Of a stretch of 64,000 bases of DNA, positions 23,709 through 34,620 are shown piece after piece (the stretch's first letter is position 1; each line of letters begins with the position of its first letter). The position numbers and the translations under genes are program-made. The DNA comes from Lophius americanus (Eukaryota > Chordata > Actinopteri > Lophiiformes > Lophiidae), in NCBI GenBank assembly GCA_037951165.1, contig JBBDHG010000116.1, positions 3,855,501 through 3,919,500 of the forward strand, written 5' to 3'. The notes below the pieces were generated by a model that was given only the letters and a program-made list of their open reading frames with translations, was not told where the DNA came from and did not search any database.

Positions 23709-23736
<28 letters not shown>
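23709..23736. repeat. Poly(T) tract of 28 bases
   Basis: An uninterrupted run of T on the plus strand (poly-A in the KIAA0232 transcript), lying in the probable 3' UTR about 100 bases after the stop codon. It could be the tail of an old retroposon insertion or a simple homopolymer. Confidence 0.8.
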
Positions 23737-23740
<4 letters not shown>

Positions 23741-23838
23741 TTTTCCTATTTTCATTCAATTCACTTTTTGCTGATCTGATTACAGATTACACAAGTTTTA
23801 AGTTAGTAAATCAAAACCAGCAGGTTTGAGTGGAGGGC

Positions 23839-23968
23839 CTACATGAGGTTTTCCAGCTCTGAGATGACATCAATCTTTGCTGGTAGGAGTCCAGTCCCAA
23901 AAGGAGAGGAGCCTTTCCTCTCCACGTCAGGTGTCCTCTTAACTGGAGTACTCAAATGTTGCTGCTCC
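23839..23968 (-). CDS. kiaa0232: KIAA0232 candidate terminal coding exon
   Basis: A good acceptor (CCTCTCTCCCCAG|) precedes an open frame, EQQHLSTPVKRTPDVERK..., ending ...KIDVISELENLM and a TAG at 23839. The composition looks coding. However, exon 25725-25806 ends in phase 1 whereas this frame needs an incoming phase of 2. Joined directly, the message would read ...CTGSSNI and stop. Either a small exon of 3n+1 bases between 23.97 and 25.72 kb was missed, or the short C-terminus is real, or this is another gene's exon. I do not recognise the peptide in human KIAA0232. Confidence 0.5.
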
Positions 23969-26900
23969 CTGGGGAGAGAGGTCAGAATGGTTAGTTTGTT
24001 GTACAAATAAACATTTAGCTGCATTTACTTCCTGCATCTGTTATATTTTGTAACTGAAGTGGATTTGTAGAACAGCACAAAAAATTGACTAATAAGCATT
24101 CCTAGTCTGAGCCTTCAGATTCTGTTACCTAATTAAGGTTTTCAAAGCAATCCCCACTGCACTTTTTTCCACTCAGTGAATTTTGATAGTTGTAACCATA
24201 AACAGGGGCATGTTTGGAGGCTGTACTAGATGCTGAATAGTTTTAAGAATCTTGCTAAGATTAGGGCAATTATTCAGCCTAAAACTGCTCAATATCAATG
24301 ATAGCAACATATTGAATGTAGTGAAGCGTTAGAAAGTGTAGTGTATAGAAGCAGAAAAGACAGCTATAATATACATAGCTGGCTGATGACATAAAAAAAA
24401 CAACTTATCTAGATTAACAACCAAACAATGTATTAACAGACTTAAGAGGTTGATAATGAATATAAAACACAAAAGAACAGTATCTGATAGGGTTACGTTA
24501 ACATCCCAGGGTCTTTTCCAGCAAGCGGGTTCAAAAAACTGAGTTTCCCTTCTCAAACTTGTTCGACCCAGAACTCAGGGATTGAGTCAGAGCTTTCGGT
24601 TAAAGACAGCTGTTCTGAGTTGGTTAACTTAGTTTGTTCACGAGGACCATCAAAAGCCATCCTACAATTCACCATTGCAACAAACGAGACGCTTTGGTAA
24701 TCGTACTTCCATAGCGGTCACGTGCATATACTTAGAAAAAAGAAAAAATTAACACGGCTTCACCAGCAAAGGAGAGAAAATTTGCGTTGGAGAAAACTGA
24801 TGCCCTACTGAATGTATATATTGTCTATCCGCACCAAAGACAAATATATTTGAAAAGGAAGCGATTATTGAGGAGACTTATTTTTTATTAACGGGCGACA
24901 AGCTTATGTGAAAGCAGATAAAAAATTAAATACAAACGTGGTAACTTCTGGGTAGACCCAGAATTCACTGGAGAAGTTATATATTTATATATTTAATCTG
25001 GCCTGGGAACTCCTCGGGGGCCCCAGAATGAGTTTCAGATACTAGCCTGCAGATTATACTGGTAGACGAAAAATGTTGCTGGATGGCAAATGATTATTCT
25101 TCACTTTAGTTTTTATCATATTTGACCATTTATCAACAACTAACTAATAACAACTAACTAAGCAATAGACTATACAATTAGATGTCAGTAGTGTTTGATG
25201 TTGGAGATGTATGTACAGAATGTTAATCAGACAAGTGATGAAATGTGAAGAGAAAATGTGTCTTTGGACCATTAGGAAAGTAAAGCGCATCCATTCTGGG
25301 TCTCACAGTACTCTCCCAATATGAATCCATCATATGACGAATGAGAAATGCATCATGCGAGACAGCCCTGTTCCAGGTGCAGAAGTTGGAGGTGTAAGGA
25401 CAAATTTCAGGTTTGTTGAAGCAAACCTGGCAGCAAGGCGCTTAGGTTCATAGTGTAAGAAACCATGAAAAATGACTATGACTTTAACTTGCCTCGCTTA
25501 CTGGAACAGAAAACCCAGAGCTTCCCTCATCTCAGGTTCAGGTTCAACAAACTCTGTTTAATGTTTTAAACAACATCTGCTTTCTGCACACAAGTTCTGT
25601 CTGTCCGTCTGTATGTATACAAACTGTATCTATATGCTGTGTAATATATACTTGTGACATGAACAAAATGAATAGTCTAGATTCTATTCAAGCTTCATTT
25701 ACTATTTGTTGAATCTGGGTTTACCTGTACACTGAGGTCCAGGGAAAAAGGGAGAACAGAGTGTGTTCTGCCACCAGCACTCATCCTGCTGGTTGCCAGA
25801 TCTTCCCTGACCACTTATATTTAACAGGGGGAACTAAAAGACAAACAAGTGGTTAGTGTGTTTCAGTAAACAGCTGCCTGAGAAAACCACGGCAGAGCCC
25901 ATTTTCCCAGCCCATTGCATATTATCAATCACGGATAAAGTCAATATTACTGTTATATTCTCAATATGTAGATGTTTGATAAAACACTTTAGGTAAACCC
26001 TCACCTCTGGCGTATCTTCAACAAAGTCATATGCCATCCCATACTTGGGGATCTGACTTGCTGGTGCTCGTAAGCAGGACTGCTTTTCTGCTGAAGATTC
26101 CTCCTTTTGAATCTTGTCGACTGAGATGACCGTCTCCACACCTGCAGTCGTTGCAGACGCTGCCATTTTGCAGTCTAAGCAAATCTCTTGCTCAGCAATG
26201 GGAGGAAGGGTACTGGAGCCCTCCTGTGAATCCAGAGAGGTCTGGGCACTCTTCTCCATCCCAGACTTCTTTAATCTGGGTAGAAATTTCCCAGATTCCA
26301 GTTCTAACTTCCCGTAATAATGGCCCTCGCATTCTGCATCCTCTTCCAGAGGTTTGAGGTCTGCCTGAGGATCATCAAAGATGTCAACCGGTGCTAGGAC
26401 GGGAAAACTCAGCTCCTCTTTGTCCGTCTCAGTCTCAGAGTCACTCGCTCCACCAGGAGACAACTCTGAGGCCGAAATTGGTCGGAAATGAGTCCTGGGG
26501 GAGATACGAATGGCCCTGTACTGTGTTCGGTTGATGCCATATATTCGTGGCTGGAAAGCTTCATTCTCAGAGTCCGAGCAGAGAATAGATTTGGGCTTGA
26601 ACCCCGGACTGAACGAAGCCATGTCCTCTGGCTCAAAAGAACACTCAACATGAAGGACTTGAGAGAAAGGATTGTTCAGGTTGAAGGATGCTAACGGATA
26701 GTCTAAACCTTGCTCCTCGCTATGCAAGCTTCCGTAAGATCCAAGCAAATCTTCATGGAAGATAAAAGATATTCCCTTATTCAATCCATCTCCGCCTCCT
26801 CTGATGGCCTGTTCACTCTGCCCAAAGGACACAAGAGGCCTCCACAGGGGCCTGTGTCCTGGGGCAAAACAGCTGCCAGCGTTCATGAACACGTCTGTGC

Positions 26901-29900
26901 CAGTGATGGTAAGCATGTCTGAGCTGGAAGCAGCAGCAGCAGCACACTGAAGCAAGCTATCATGAGTGTCACTTGGTGGCACAACAGCCCAATTCTTATC
27001 ACCACTTAGTGTTTTCAACTCTCCATACACCCCTCCCAAGATGAATGACGTACTCTCCTTGTTTGAGTTCAAATCCCAGGGCCTGGACGGAGTCATGTAA
27101 TCCCCAGCGCCATCTACCATGGAGAGTTTGTTTTTTGCTAGGTCCTGCTCTTCTTTCTTGCCTTCCCAAAGGTGATACTCCGATCGCTGTACTGCTTTTT
27201 TCTGAGCTCTCTGAATTGGATCTCTTTTTGCCTGCACCTCCTGACAACTGCAGCAGCAACTGCTTGATTCATTTGAGAATATCCCCTCACTTGTCTTTTC
27301 AGCTCCTTGCCTAGAAATTACGGATTTTTTATCTTCTATTGCAGTCCAAATGTCCTTTATTATCCCTGAGCTGTAGTTATCACTGTGTTGGTTTGACTTA
27401 TCTGAAAAAATTCCAGTGCTGTACTTTTTACTGTCATCCTCTTCTAATGCTATACCACAGACGGACTCCAATTTAGATTTTTTGACAATGGTATGATTGG
27501 TGGATGTACTAACAGGGACCTCCTCACAATTAGGGCTAGGCTTTTCTTGAAGAAAAACCAAGATTTCATCCTCCAGGTAGGTACCACAGAGAGGCGGGAT
27601 CATACAGTCAAGCTCTTTATTGCCAATTTGAGCAGCATCCTCTGTTGGAATACTTCCTTGCTCGTTGTCTGAACGAGTCTCCTCTGAATGTGACCATGGA
27701 CTGCAAGTTCGTGTTGAAAGATTAGAACAGTGTTCAGTTTCATCAAAGGCACTATTTTTGGTCCATATAAGCAAACGCGACTGTTTCTGAGGATGTGGTT
27801 CGAGACAGCTACTAGAATCCGTGTTGTTTTCGTAACCAATGGTAAGTGAGTCGTTGGGAAAAGAAAAGGTGGGACTGTCGTACTGCAACTCAAATAGAGA
27901 GAAGCAGGATGAGTTCAATCCAGATGGTTCACTGGTGGCTTCAGGAACAGATGGCTCCTCCACATTTCCAGATAGTCTGCTCATTGTGAAGGAAACACTA
28001 TGAGGAATGGGGGAGAGCTGAATGGGAGAGTCTCCTACAAAGCTCTCTCCATCTATATCTTCTGAGGAAGAGGGTGAAAAACACCCCCACACTTGAGTTA
28101 TGTTCTCAAGATCCTCCATTAAGAATTCCACAGATCCTGAAGCTTCCTGTGAGTCTGCCCGTATTGCACTTTTCCCTTGCTGCTCAAGGCCATCTAACAT
28201 TAAACGACATTCTGCCTCGACTTCTCTTTGCTCTTTGCTTTTTTGTCGAATCATGCTTAAGATCCGACTCTCTTGTATAGAGTCTGAGGCACTAGTATCC
28301 AATATGGATTGATAAATATCTACTTCATAGAAGTGAGTGAATTCAGACAGATGCTTGTCATCTAAATCTCTATTATCCGCTGGCTGAGGGCAGTTTGAGT
28401 TCCCAGTGAGTTCAGCAATTTCGTCCTCACCAAGTCCTTCCACAAAGTGCCCATCCACAAATGAGCCTGGCGCTAAATATGTTCTCTGGTAGCATTCATT
28501 GGCAATGCAGATTCCCTGGATTCTCTCAGGTAGCCTCTCCATATCAGGTGAAAAAGCAAAACCATCAGGGTACTCCACCTTGCTTCGATATTTTGTTTCC
28601 AGCTTGCTTTGCCTGCTGCTGAAAGGTACAAAATACTCTGTTAGGGGCTCCGTGTACCAAAGTGGCTCCTCCATATATTCCTTCTTGTTACTGGCTTCCA
28701 CTCCAGAATCTTTCACTTCCTTCCAGCCCAAATCTTTACGAATTTCCTTCAGCGGTCTCTTCCCCTTTTTGTAAAGCTGTGATTGTTTTTTTGCAGCGCC
28801 TCCAGTTGTGCTGCTACTGCTCCCACCACAGATTCTTCGCTCATCTTTGTCTATCATCTTCACCTGGCCGCTGTTGCGTGTTCTCTTATATTTTGAAACC
28901 TCCCTGGATTTGTGCCTTATTCTAACTGCTTTGGATCTGGATGACTTTGAGCCACCCTGGTTCCCACTTGAGCTTGAGCCTCCCTCACTAGAGCCAGATG
29001 ACCAGGATCTCTGTCTGAATTTTCCCTCAGATTTGTATCTCGTCTGTCTCTTAGAGTGGATGGTAGACTTTTCCTCCGTTGCTGCTCTATCATGGTATCG
29101 GTTTTCTTTCTCCTTTTTGCTTCGTCGCAGCTGGCCTCTTTCATTGGTCACAGCAGTGATGGCACTACCTGCCTCGAGGTTTCGCTCCTTTGCAGCCTCG
29201 CCTTCACTGTTACAATCTTTTGGGGAAGAGGTGTCTGTGCTTGTCTGTGGCGCTGCAGAGGACGAAGAGCTTGAGTATGCGCAGGCCTTTGCCTTGTTCC
29301 ATACAGTCATGATCTCTTGGAGACAAATGGGTTTCTCTGACAAAGGCGGAAACGCTTCATAATACCTGCAAACACAAGAGACCGGGAGAGAACTGGATTT
29401 AGCCAATTCAAAGGGGTGGATATCAAACAAACAAGAGAATTTGGTTTTGTTTGGAACCAGGTTTTTTTTCCCCCACATACAAAATTTCATAGAATATCCA
29501 TGACGCTGCTTACATTTCCTCTTGGTCCTTTGAAGAGGGAGACTCGGCTCGCTCTGGAGACTGAGAGCCATCAGATTTCTTGAAAATTTTCTTTTCCTCT
29601 GTTTGGTAACAAACATTAAGACATCTTAGTTAGAGCCAGAGAAATAGTTTTTCATATATTTAAATAATTATGATTTAAAAAGTTTGAAACATGGTAACAG
29701 GTATCACACACACCTTTCTGTTTGTTTTGGATGTCCTTAAGTTTACAGCAAAGCTCTTCAACCAGGCTCTCAATTCCAGAGTTCTGTATGAATTAGACAT
29801 GAATTAGACAAATTTGAATGGAATATTATGGCCAGCTTCTAGAATATACATTTCATGATGCACATACATAATTGTGAAAGGGACCAATAAGCTTTTGACC

Positions 29901-32134
29901 TCTAATCATTTAATTGGGTTTAAATGCACGACATGCATAAAGAAAAATAGAAACATCAAGATAATTGGGTCAAACAGCTATTGGCATTTTGTTAAAACAA
30001 AGGCTGATGAAAAATCTTCTGGTATAACTAATAAAATGTAATTTTAATTAAGTGCAATCAACTTGACTATATTGTCAGATATTTTCAGGGGGACACCGAA
30101 CACCAAAAATCATGTTTTTTTGTGAACAAGAATATTTTTCCATCTAGAAAAACAACCAGGAAAGGATCCAGTTGCTTACGTAAGAATGCACCCCTAGTAG
30201 TACACTTACAAAATAATGAAAGTGAAATCGTTTTGACACAAGTCAACCCAGCTGACTTCATGACGGCTTAGGCATGCTAGACCATGACTGCGCTGTTATT
30301 TTTAGCTACAGTGAAGAAACTTTCAAATAGTTCAAAAACAAACAAACAAAACCTGAGCAAAAACTGAGATGATTCACTCATAATGTTCTCATAACATTCA
30401 GAAATAATATCCTCTTTTACAGTCTGCGCTTTCAAGTTGAACAGTGTTATATATTGAAAAAAGCAAGACGCATGAGTTTGAAAAGAACAAGACAACAATG
30501 TTCGGAACAGATGAAGAACTTCCTGTCAAAGCAAATAACTTTTTTTAAAAATCACAACATAGATACTCCAGAATACCAGTCCCGTCCGACTGTTTAAATG
30601 ACTTTCTTCTTCTATCGTAATGAATGTTTCTTACCATTTCACCTCATGAAAAGCAAAGACAAGTTTTCTCCTGCTCTATGTTTCCTCTTGCGTCATTGTG
30701 CTAATGCCGGTCAGCTGACAGCCAACCGACTCTTCTGCTCTCTGCTGCAATCCTGTGCAGCGTGTGCTGGTTAAAATAGACCGCAGAGTCCTGTCCCCTG
30801 AGAGGAGCTCAACACTCCTCTTCTGCCTCACAGACCCACCCCCACCATCCCTCTAGCTTAAGTTGTCTCATTCTTTACACCCAATTTACTATGGCTGGCC
30901 CCAGAAAAAGTCAGCAAGTCACTCTCTGTCTTTCTCACTCTCAATAAGTTAGAGATTAAAATAAATAAATACTTTTGGGATATACTTACAAATAGGGTTA
31001 TAAGTGGGAATTTCACAATATATCTTAGGGCAAAATTCAATTCAGAATTGCTTTTCAATTCATTTCAATCTCAATTCAAAACAGATTCCTGATTAAATCC
31101 ACCAGTACACAACCTGTAAATGCATTCACTGCATTTCAACAACGTGAAGCATAATTGACAAAAGGTGGCCATTGCAATGGTTCCCATTTCAATGGAGTTG
31201 TTGCTGGTTTGCACTCGTCTTAAGCAAAACTGATAAGATGTGCATCTTTAGGTCTCCTAAACGCATTTGTACAATGTATTGAATTCTATCCAGGATAAAC
31301 GGTGTGAATAGACTATACCCCGTTATGTACAAATGGGCTGACAAGGTAACCATATACTCGGTGTATAAAAAAATTAGCTTGACTAACCATAGATCCAGCG
31401 AATGGTTTGGACACAGCTTTTGTAAAACGTGTTCAGCCCTTTGACTGTTAATTTGATTAGCTCCACTTGTCACAAACACTACCAACATAACAGGGTTCAA
31501 AGATCATTCTACTACATGATGATTCTTACTTCATCAGATGCAGAGCGGAGGCATTGCACAGCAGCTTGCTTCTTCATTTCCTCAAGACTCAGATCGGTCC
31601 CACCTTTCCTCTTACTCTTGCCCCATTTCTTGCCAGATCCTTTCTCCAGGCCCAAGAAGATGTCATTTTCCTTTATGAAAAAACCAAGAAAAGTCAATCA
31701 AGAAGGACAAAGTGGTGTTAAACGTTGAAAAAAAATATATAAACAAAATACTGAGTGAAAATATATATTCTAAATTTGCAAAAAGGCCAGTCTATTGAAC
31801 AGACTAACAATTTCTGAATAAAAAAACACTCCACAATTTATTTGAAATGCATCATCAGTCCATGTAAAAATATTCCTTTGAGGTTCTGAGAGCCCACCTG
31901 ATCCTGCAGGTCGTAGTCGTAACTGTCATGCAGGAGAAGGTTGAGGACATAGCGGGTGTAAATCATGGCATCAATCCCGCATTTCTCCAACTCTTGACCC
32001 AGCCAGCTTTGTACTGGACCCAGTGAATGGCGCAAGGACATCTCTGAGGCTGGCAGAGGGCCCACGAGGGGGTAGGGGCAAGAGAGATTTTCAGGAGGAG
32101 CAGGACCGTCTGGATTGGTGCTCACTGGACGCAT
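23839..32134 (-). CDS. kiaa0232: KIAA0232 orthologue (DUF4603 protein), whole coding span
   Basis: A conserved vertebrate protein of unknown function (DUF4603; human about 1395 residues). I could trace eight exons: leader exon 34302-~34450; 31898-32451 (ATG at 32134); 31530-31670; 29714-29783; 29514-29598; 26005-29365; 25725-25806; and a terminal candidate 23839-23968. The first six coding pieces keep the reading frame across GT-AG junctions (phases 0,0,1,2,0,1) and sum to about 1325 residues. Diagnostic stretches are SLGPVQSWLGQELEKCGIDA, AVQCLRSASDE, YYEAFPPLSEKP, DTSSPKDCNSE, TRTCSPWSHSEETRSDNE and FLPRLKKSGMEKSAQTSLDS. The protein is long, Ser- and acid-rich and probably mostly disordered, with no signal peptide or membrane segment. 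It lies between s100p and tbc1d14 on the same strand, as I recall for human. The joint to the last exon does not fit in phase. Confidence 0.95.
24530..25560. mobile_element. Probable PIF/Harbinger-like element in a KIAA0232 intron
   Basis: The left part (24520-24660: ...ACTGAGTTTCCC...CCCAGAACTCAGGGA...) and the right part (25500-25560: ...CCCAGAGCTTCCCTCATCTC...AACAAACTCTG) are imperfect inverted counterparts. The right part matches the segment at 40130-40180, so the family is repeated. No intact transposase frame was found. Ends and superfamily are uncertain. Confidence 0.4.
25725..25806 (-). CDS. kiaa0232: KIAA0232 coding exon
   Basis: An 82-base exon between GGTCAG| and ACAG|GTAAAC. It encodes GRSGNQQDECWWQNTLCSPF plus FPGPQCT in frame with the large exon. 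The WW...L.SP.FP core matches the human WWEKALYSPLFP region, which makes this a secure exon despite its size. It ends in phase 1. Confidence 0.8.
26005..29365 (-). CDS. kiaa0232: KIAA0232 large coding exon
   Basis: A 3361-base exon holding most of the protein (about 1120 residues). It starts after GTTTGCAG| with (AT)G TAT TAT, giving YYEAFPPLSEKP, and ends GATACGCCAGAG|GTGAGG. Seen in order: a serine run and STDTSSPKDCNSE; a basic region rich in KR and SSGSSEGG; EEPLWYTEPLTEYFVPFSSR; an acidic middle; SRLLIWTKNSAFDETEHCSN; SPWSHSEETRSDNE; YSSGIIKDIW; TFILGGVYGELKT-like FILGGVYGELKTLSGD; HEDLLGSYGSL; NPFSQVLHVECSFEPE; QYRAIRISPRTHFRPISASE; and ESGKFLPRLKKSGMEKSAQ. The open frame continues past 29365 to an ATG at 29616, but that extension is intron plus the neighbouring exon in the wrong frame and should not be annotated as N-terminus. 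Confidence 0.96.
29514..29598 (-). CDS. kiaa0232: KIAA0232 coding exon
   Basis: An 85-base exon between ACCAAACAG| and GAAAT|GTAAGC. Continuing the codon begun in the previous exon, it reads EEKKIFKKSDGSQSPERAES followed by PSSKDQEE, and its last two bases make the M of MYYEAF with the next exon. It is Ser/acid-rich, like the human counterpart that leads to KDQVEMYYEAFPP. Confidence 0.88.
29714..29783 (-). CDS. kiaa0232: KIAA0232 coding exon
   Basis: A 70-base exon between CATACAG| and AGAAAG|GTGTGTG. It encodes NSGIESLVEELCCKLKDIQN followed by KQK, a likely amphipathic helix matching human SSGIETLVEELCSRLKDLQS. It enters in phase 0 and leaves in phase 1. Confidence 0.9.
29784..31529. other. 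KIAA0232 intron
   Basis: Intron between the exons ending at 31530 and starting at 29783. AT-rich, with no further exon or recognisable mobile element. Confidence 0.7.
31530..31670 (-). CDS. kiaa0232: KIAA0232 coding exon
   Basis: A 141-base exon between CATAAAG| and GATGAA|GTAAGA. It encodes ENDIFLGLEKGSGKKWGKSK and onward to LSLEEMKKQAAVQCLRSASD plus E, nearly identical to the human protein. Both ends are in phase 0. Confidence 0.95.
31898..32134 (-). CDS. kiaa0232: KIAA0232 first coding exon
   Basis: The 79 N-terminal residues begin MRPVSTNPDGPAPPENL and contain SLRHSLGPVQSWLGQELEKC and GIDAMIYTRYVLNLLLHDSY, the most conserved segment of the family. The start is fixed by an in-frame TGA three codons upstream and by agreement in length with the human N-terminus (about 30 residues before MSL). 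It ends GATCAG|GTGGGC in phase 0. Confidence 0.95.
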
Positions 32135-32451
32135 GAGACCTCAGGTGTTGGGCATTCTCAAGTGGAGCAACATAGTGATGGGTAGTTACTGTGAGATGGT
32201 TGGAGGAGAAGAGTACGGAGTGGATCAGGCAGACCCTTGGGAAGAGGGGACAGTCACTCCAGCAGGATGTACTGAAGGGGCTCTACATGTGGAGGCATGT
32301 AGGATTTTTTGTCTTTTTATTGCTTTGAGCAAACGAGATGTTACTCATCAGGCATGGTGATAGATCTCAGCTGCTGAGCAAAACACCAAGTGTTTGCTTC
32401 TCACTCGGAGGGGTCCATTTTGGTGCAACTTCTTACTTCACCGGCACAACC
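32135..32451 (-). promoter_or_regulatory. kiaa0232: KIAA0232 leader segment with several upstream ORFs
   Basis: The 5' UTR part of exon 2, after acceptor CTTTTTAG| (exon start 32451). It carries short upstream frames, each closed before the main start: MDPSE (32418-32401), MPDE (32355-32341), MPPHVEPLQYILLE (32298-32254, with a start-stop ATGTAG nested in it at 32288-32283) and MLLHLRMPNT (32173-32141), the last ending six bases before the main ATG. Such leaders usually lower translation and can make it stress-responsive; that is inference here. Confidence 0.7.
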
Positions 32452-32863
32452 CTAAAAAGAGAAAGCAAGCATTAGTTTCACTGAAATATTTCCTATGTAA
32501 AAACTAAGCTTTTGAAAAAATAAAGATATATTCAAAGACAGAATTACTAGCCATCAAATAGCAAGACGGCAAGAAACAAGGCCTCTTTGTACTTAAAACT
32601 AGAAATTTGTGTCCCACGGTCACGGATGGCTATGCTACCGGAAGAACTAATTATGTGGTGATGTTTTGAAGCCATAACATCTGCACAGCTGAATATGAGT
32701 AAACCAACATTCCGAACTGCGTATAAATAATAAAGTTCAAAAAGCTAAATTTGAGAATCAAAACCTCTGTCAGTCAGTACTTAGGCCAAATCTAACTGTT
32801 GAACAGAACAAGGAAAATAATAAAGTCCCATGAATAAAGAGGTTGGAGTCAGCAAAGGATTGA

Positions 32864-32903
32864 AATTTTAATTCAAATTTATATATAAATTTGAATTAAA
32901 ATT
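32864..32903. repeat. Perfect 40-bp AT-rich palindrome followed by (AT)n
   Basis: The half-arm AATTTTAATTCAAATTTATA is followed immediately by its exact reverse complement, with no spacer, and then by a short (AT)n tract to about 32925. Located in intron 1 of KIAA0232. Confidence 0.9.
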
Positions 32904-34301
32904 ATATATATATATATATATATAATCTGTGTGAATAAACTGAGTATTCCACTGGCGCTCACACTTATTGTTTCAATTAAGAAAAACTGTTTTAGTTAGA
33001 GTAAGAAAACGGACAAAAGTCCTGGATTTATTCAAAAAACAGAAAAGCGAACTCAGTAGGCAGTAGAGAGAACTTCGGCCCGGGAGAAACTTGCTGTACC
33101 AATGCATGTGTTTTGTATTGCAGCGGAGGATTGGGGGAAAAGTCGTGAAGAGCAAATGGAGGATGCACGGATCTCATTGGCTGCGTCGGCCGTCACTCAC
33201 CAGTGGCACATTATAGGTTCCCGACTCATACAAGCGTCAAATGGGTGAGATAAGAAGCTTTGCAGCGTGCATCCACACCATTTTACCAGTATTAAGCCAA
33301 CGAGAGACTGTCACATACATGAATATAAGACGAAAACAAATAAATAATTAAACCTAAAAGGTTATCTGGCTTCATCGACAATTGCTAAATATGGCTGGCC
33401 ACGGTCTACTACCCAGATGTTTGGAGAATGCACGCTACCCCCCGCAAATTGTTCCTTCAAAAAGTCCTCACTTGACTTTTGTTTTTGTGGGTTAGCTACT
33501 GAAAGTGGAAACTTGTATCACTGGCAACAAAATAGTGCAGCAACCCAACTACAAAAAATCCATCCACGAATATTTGAAATCAAATATCTATGTCAGTGTT
33601 GTTGATGTAGCAACGACATTATTTTTTTCAAGGGCGAAATTGTCGTCTGACTTAAGGTAATGTTCTAAATATGAGGTGGTTATCGGCGCTGCAGTCACAC
33701 GACAAGGTTAGTTGGACCACCGACCTTTAAGTTAGCTAATGAGCTAAGCTAGCCGATTAGCTTGTGATAGCTGTTCGACACATTAAACAAACATTTCTCA
33801 CGGACACGTGATATTGTGTACATATCAGTTTCATTAACCCATTTGCGCAATTTCGCCCCACGAAGGCGATTATTGGGTTTGTTAATATGTAAACGGAGAC
33901 TGCATCTTCTTCTGTTTATAGGTGAACGGAGACCGCTTCTACATGGTGACACCACAGAGCCGACAGTTCTCCATTTATACCGTTAGCAATAGCCAACCAG
34001 TCAACGACAACACGCTAATAAAAGCCAAATGTGAAGTTTAGTGAGACACGTATTATTCTGAATCGACAAAAGTTAAAGCAGCACAGCAAATTCAAATGTA
34101 AGACGGCCGTTAGCAAACTATAGCCTCCACATTCGGTTGTTGTTGTGACCGAGGGGGCGGATGAGCGGCTACCGGAGCACTATCAAACGTTTTCCCCTCA
34201 TAAACACACGCCACAACGTCATATAGCTAATAAGGAGGGATTTGTAAACACGAAATATAAATAAGGTGAAAACGAACAATCGGTAAAACATGTTTCTTTA
34301 C
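32904..34301. other. KIAA0232 intron 1
   Basis: Intron between the leader exon (donor GGCAG|GTAAAG at 34302/34301) and exon 2; the full intron is 32452-34301. No supported exon was found. Confidence 0.6.
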
Positions 34302-34450
34302 CTGCCGTGTCCTGAAGTAAAGGGGAGCGGCTAGTTGTCTCCCGCTGCCGTTGCGAGCTCGAGCTCTGGAATCCGCTGCGGTAGCATCACGTTATCATGG
34401 ACGCCGACAGAAATGGCGCTGTTTTCACATACAGTGCTTCTTCAACAGCG
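34302..34450 (-). other. kiaa0232: KIAA0232 leader exon (non-coding)
   Basis: GC- and CpG-rich sequence ending GACACGGCAG|GTAAAGAA on the minus strand, a good donor 1.85 kb before the exon with the start codon. The 5' limit is not determined. Within it, ATGs at about 34398 (MIT then stop) and 34387 (18 codons, MLPQRIPELELATAAGDN then stop) would be further upstream frames if transcription starts beyond them. Confidence 0.6.
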
Positions 34451-34620
34451 GTAAGGAAATGAGCGACATTCCGGCTCGGACAGGAGGAGGATCATTCCAA
34501 TAACATAAGTGACACAAAGAGCCAAGATGGCCGCTACCCAGGGCCAGTTTCCATTCAGCGAAGGACTACCGAAATCGTCACTCCTCTGCGCTCGTAACTA
34601 GGCAACAAGTCGAACCACTA
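34390..34620. promoter_or_regulatory. kiaa0232: CpG-rich promoter region of KIAA0232
   Basis: A CpG-rich patch at the boundary between KIAA0232 and upstream intergenic DNA. It contains AAGATGGCCGC (about 34523-34533, YY1-like), AAATGGCGC (about 34411) and ACATTCCGGC (ETS-like). No TATA box is seen, consistent with a broadly expressed TATA-less promoter. Confidence 0.5.

Noticed and set aside
28808..29362. 184-codon plus-strand frame
   Set aside because: Antisense shadow of the KIAA0232 large exon; composition reflects the complement of its Ser/acid-rich codons.
29366..29616. N-terminal extension of the KIAA0232 large frame starting MFVTKQRKRK
   Set aside because: Splice sites at 29598, 29514 and 29365 and the match to human show the true frame differs; this extension is intron and exon in the wrong frame.
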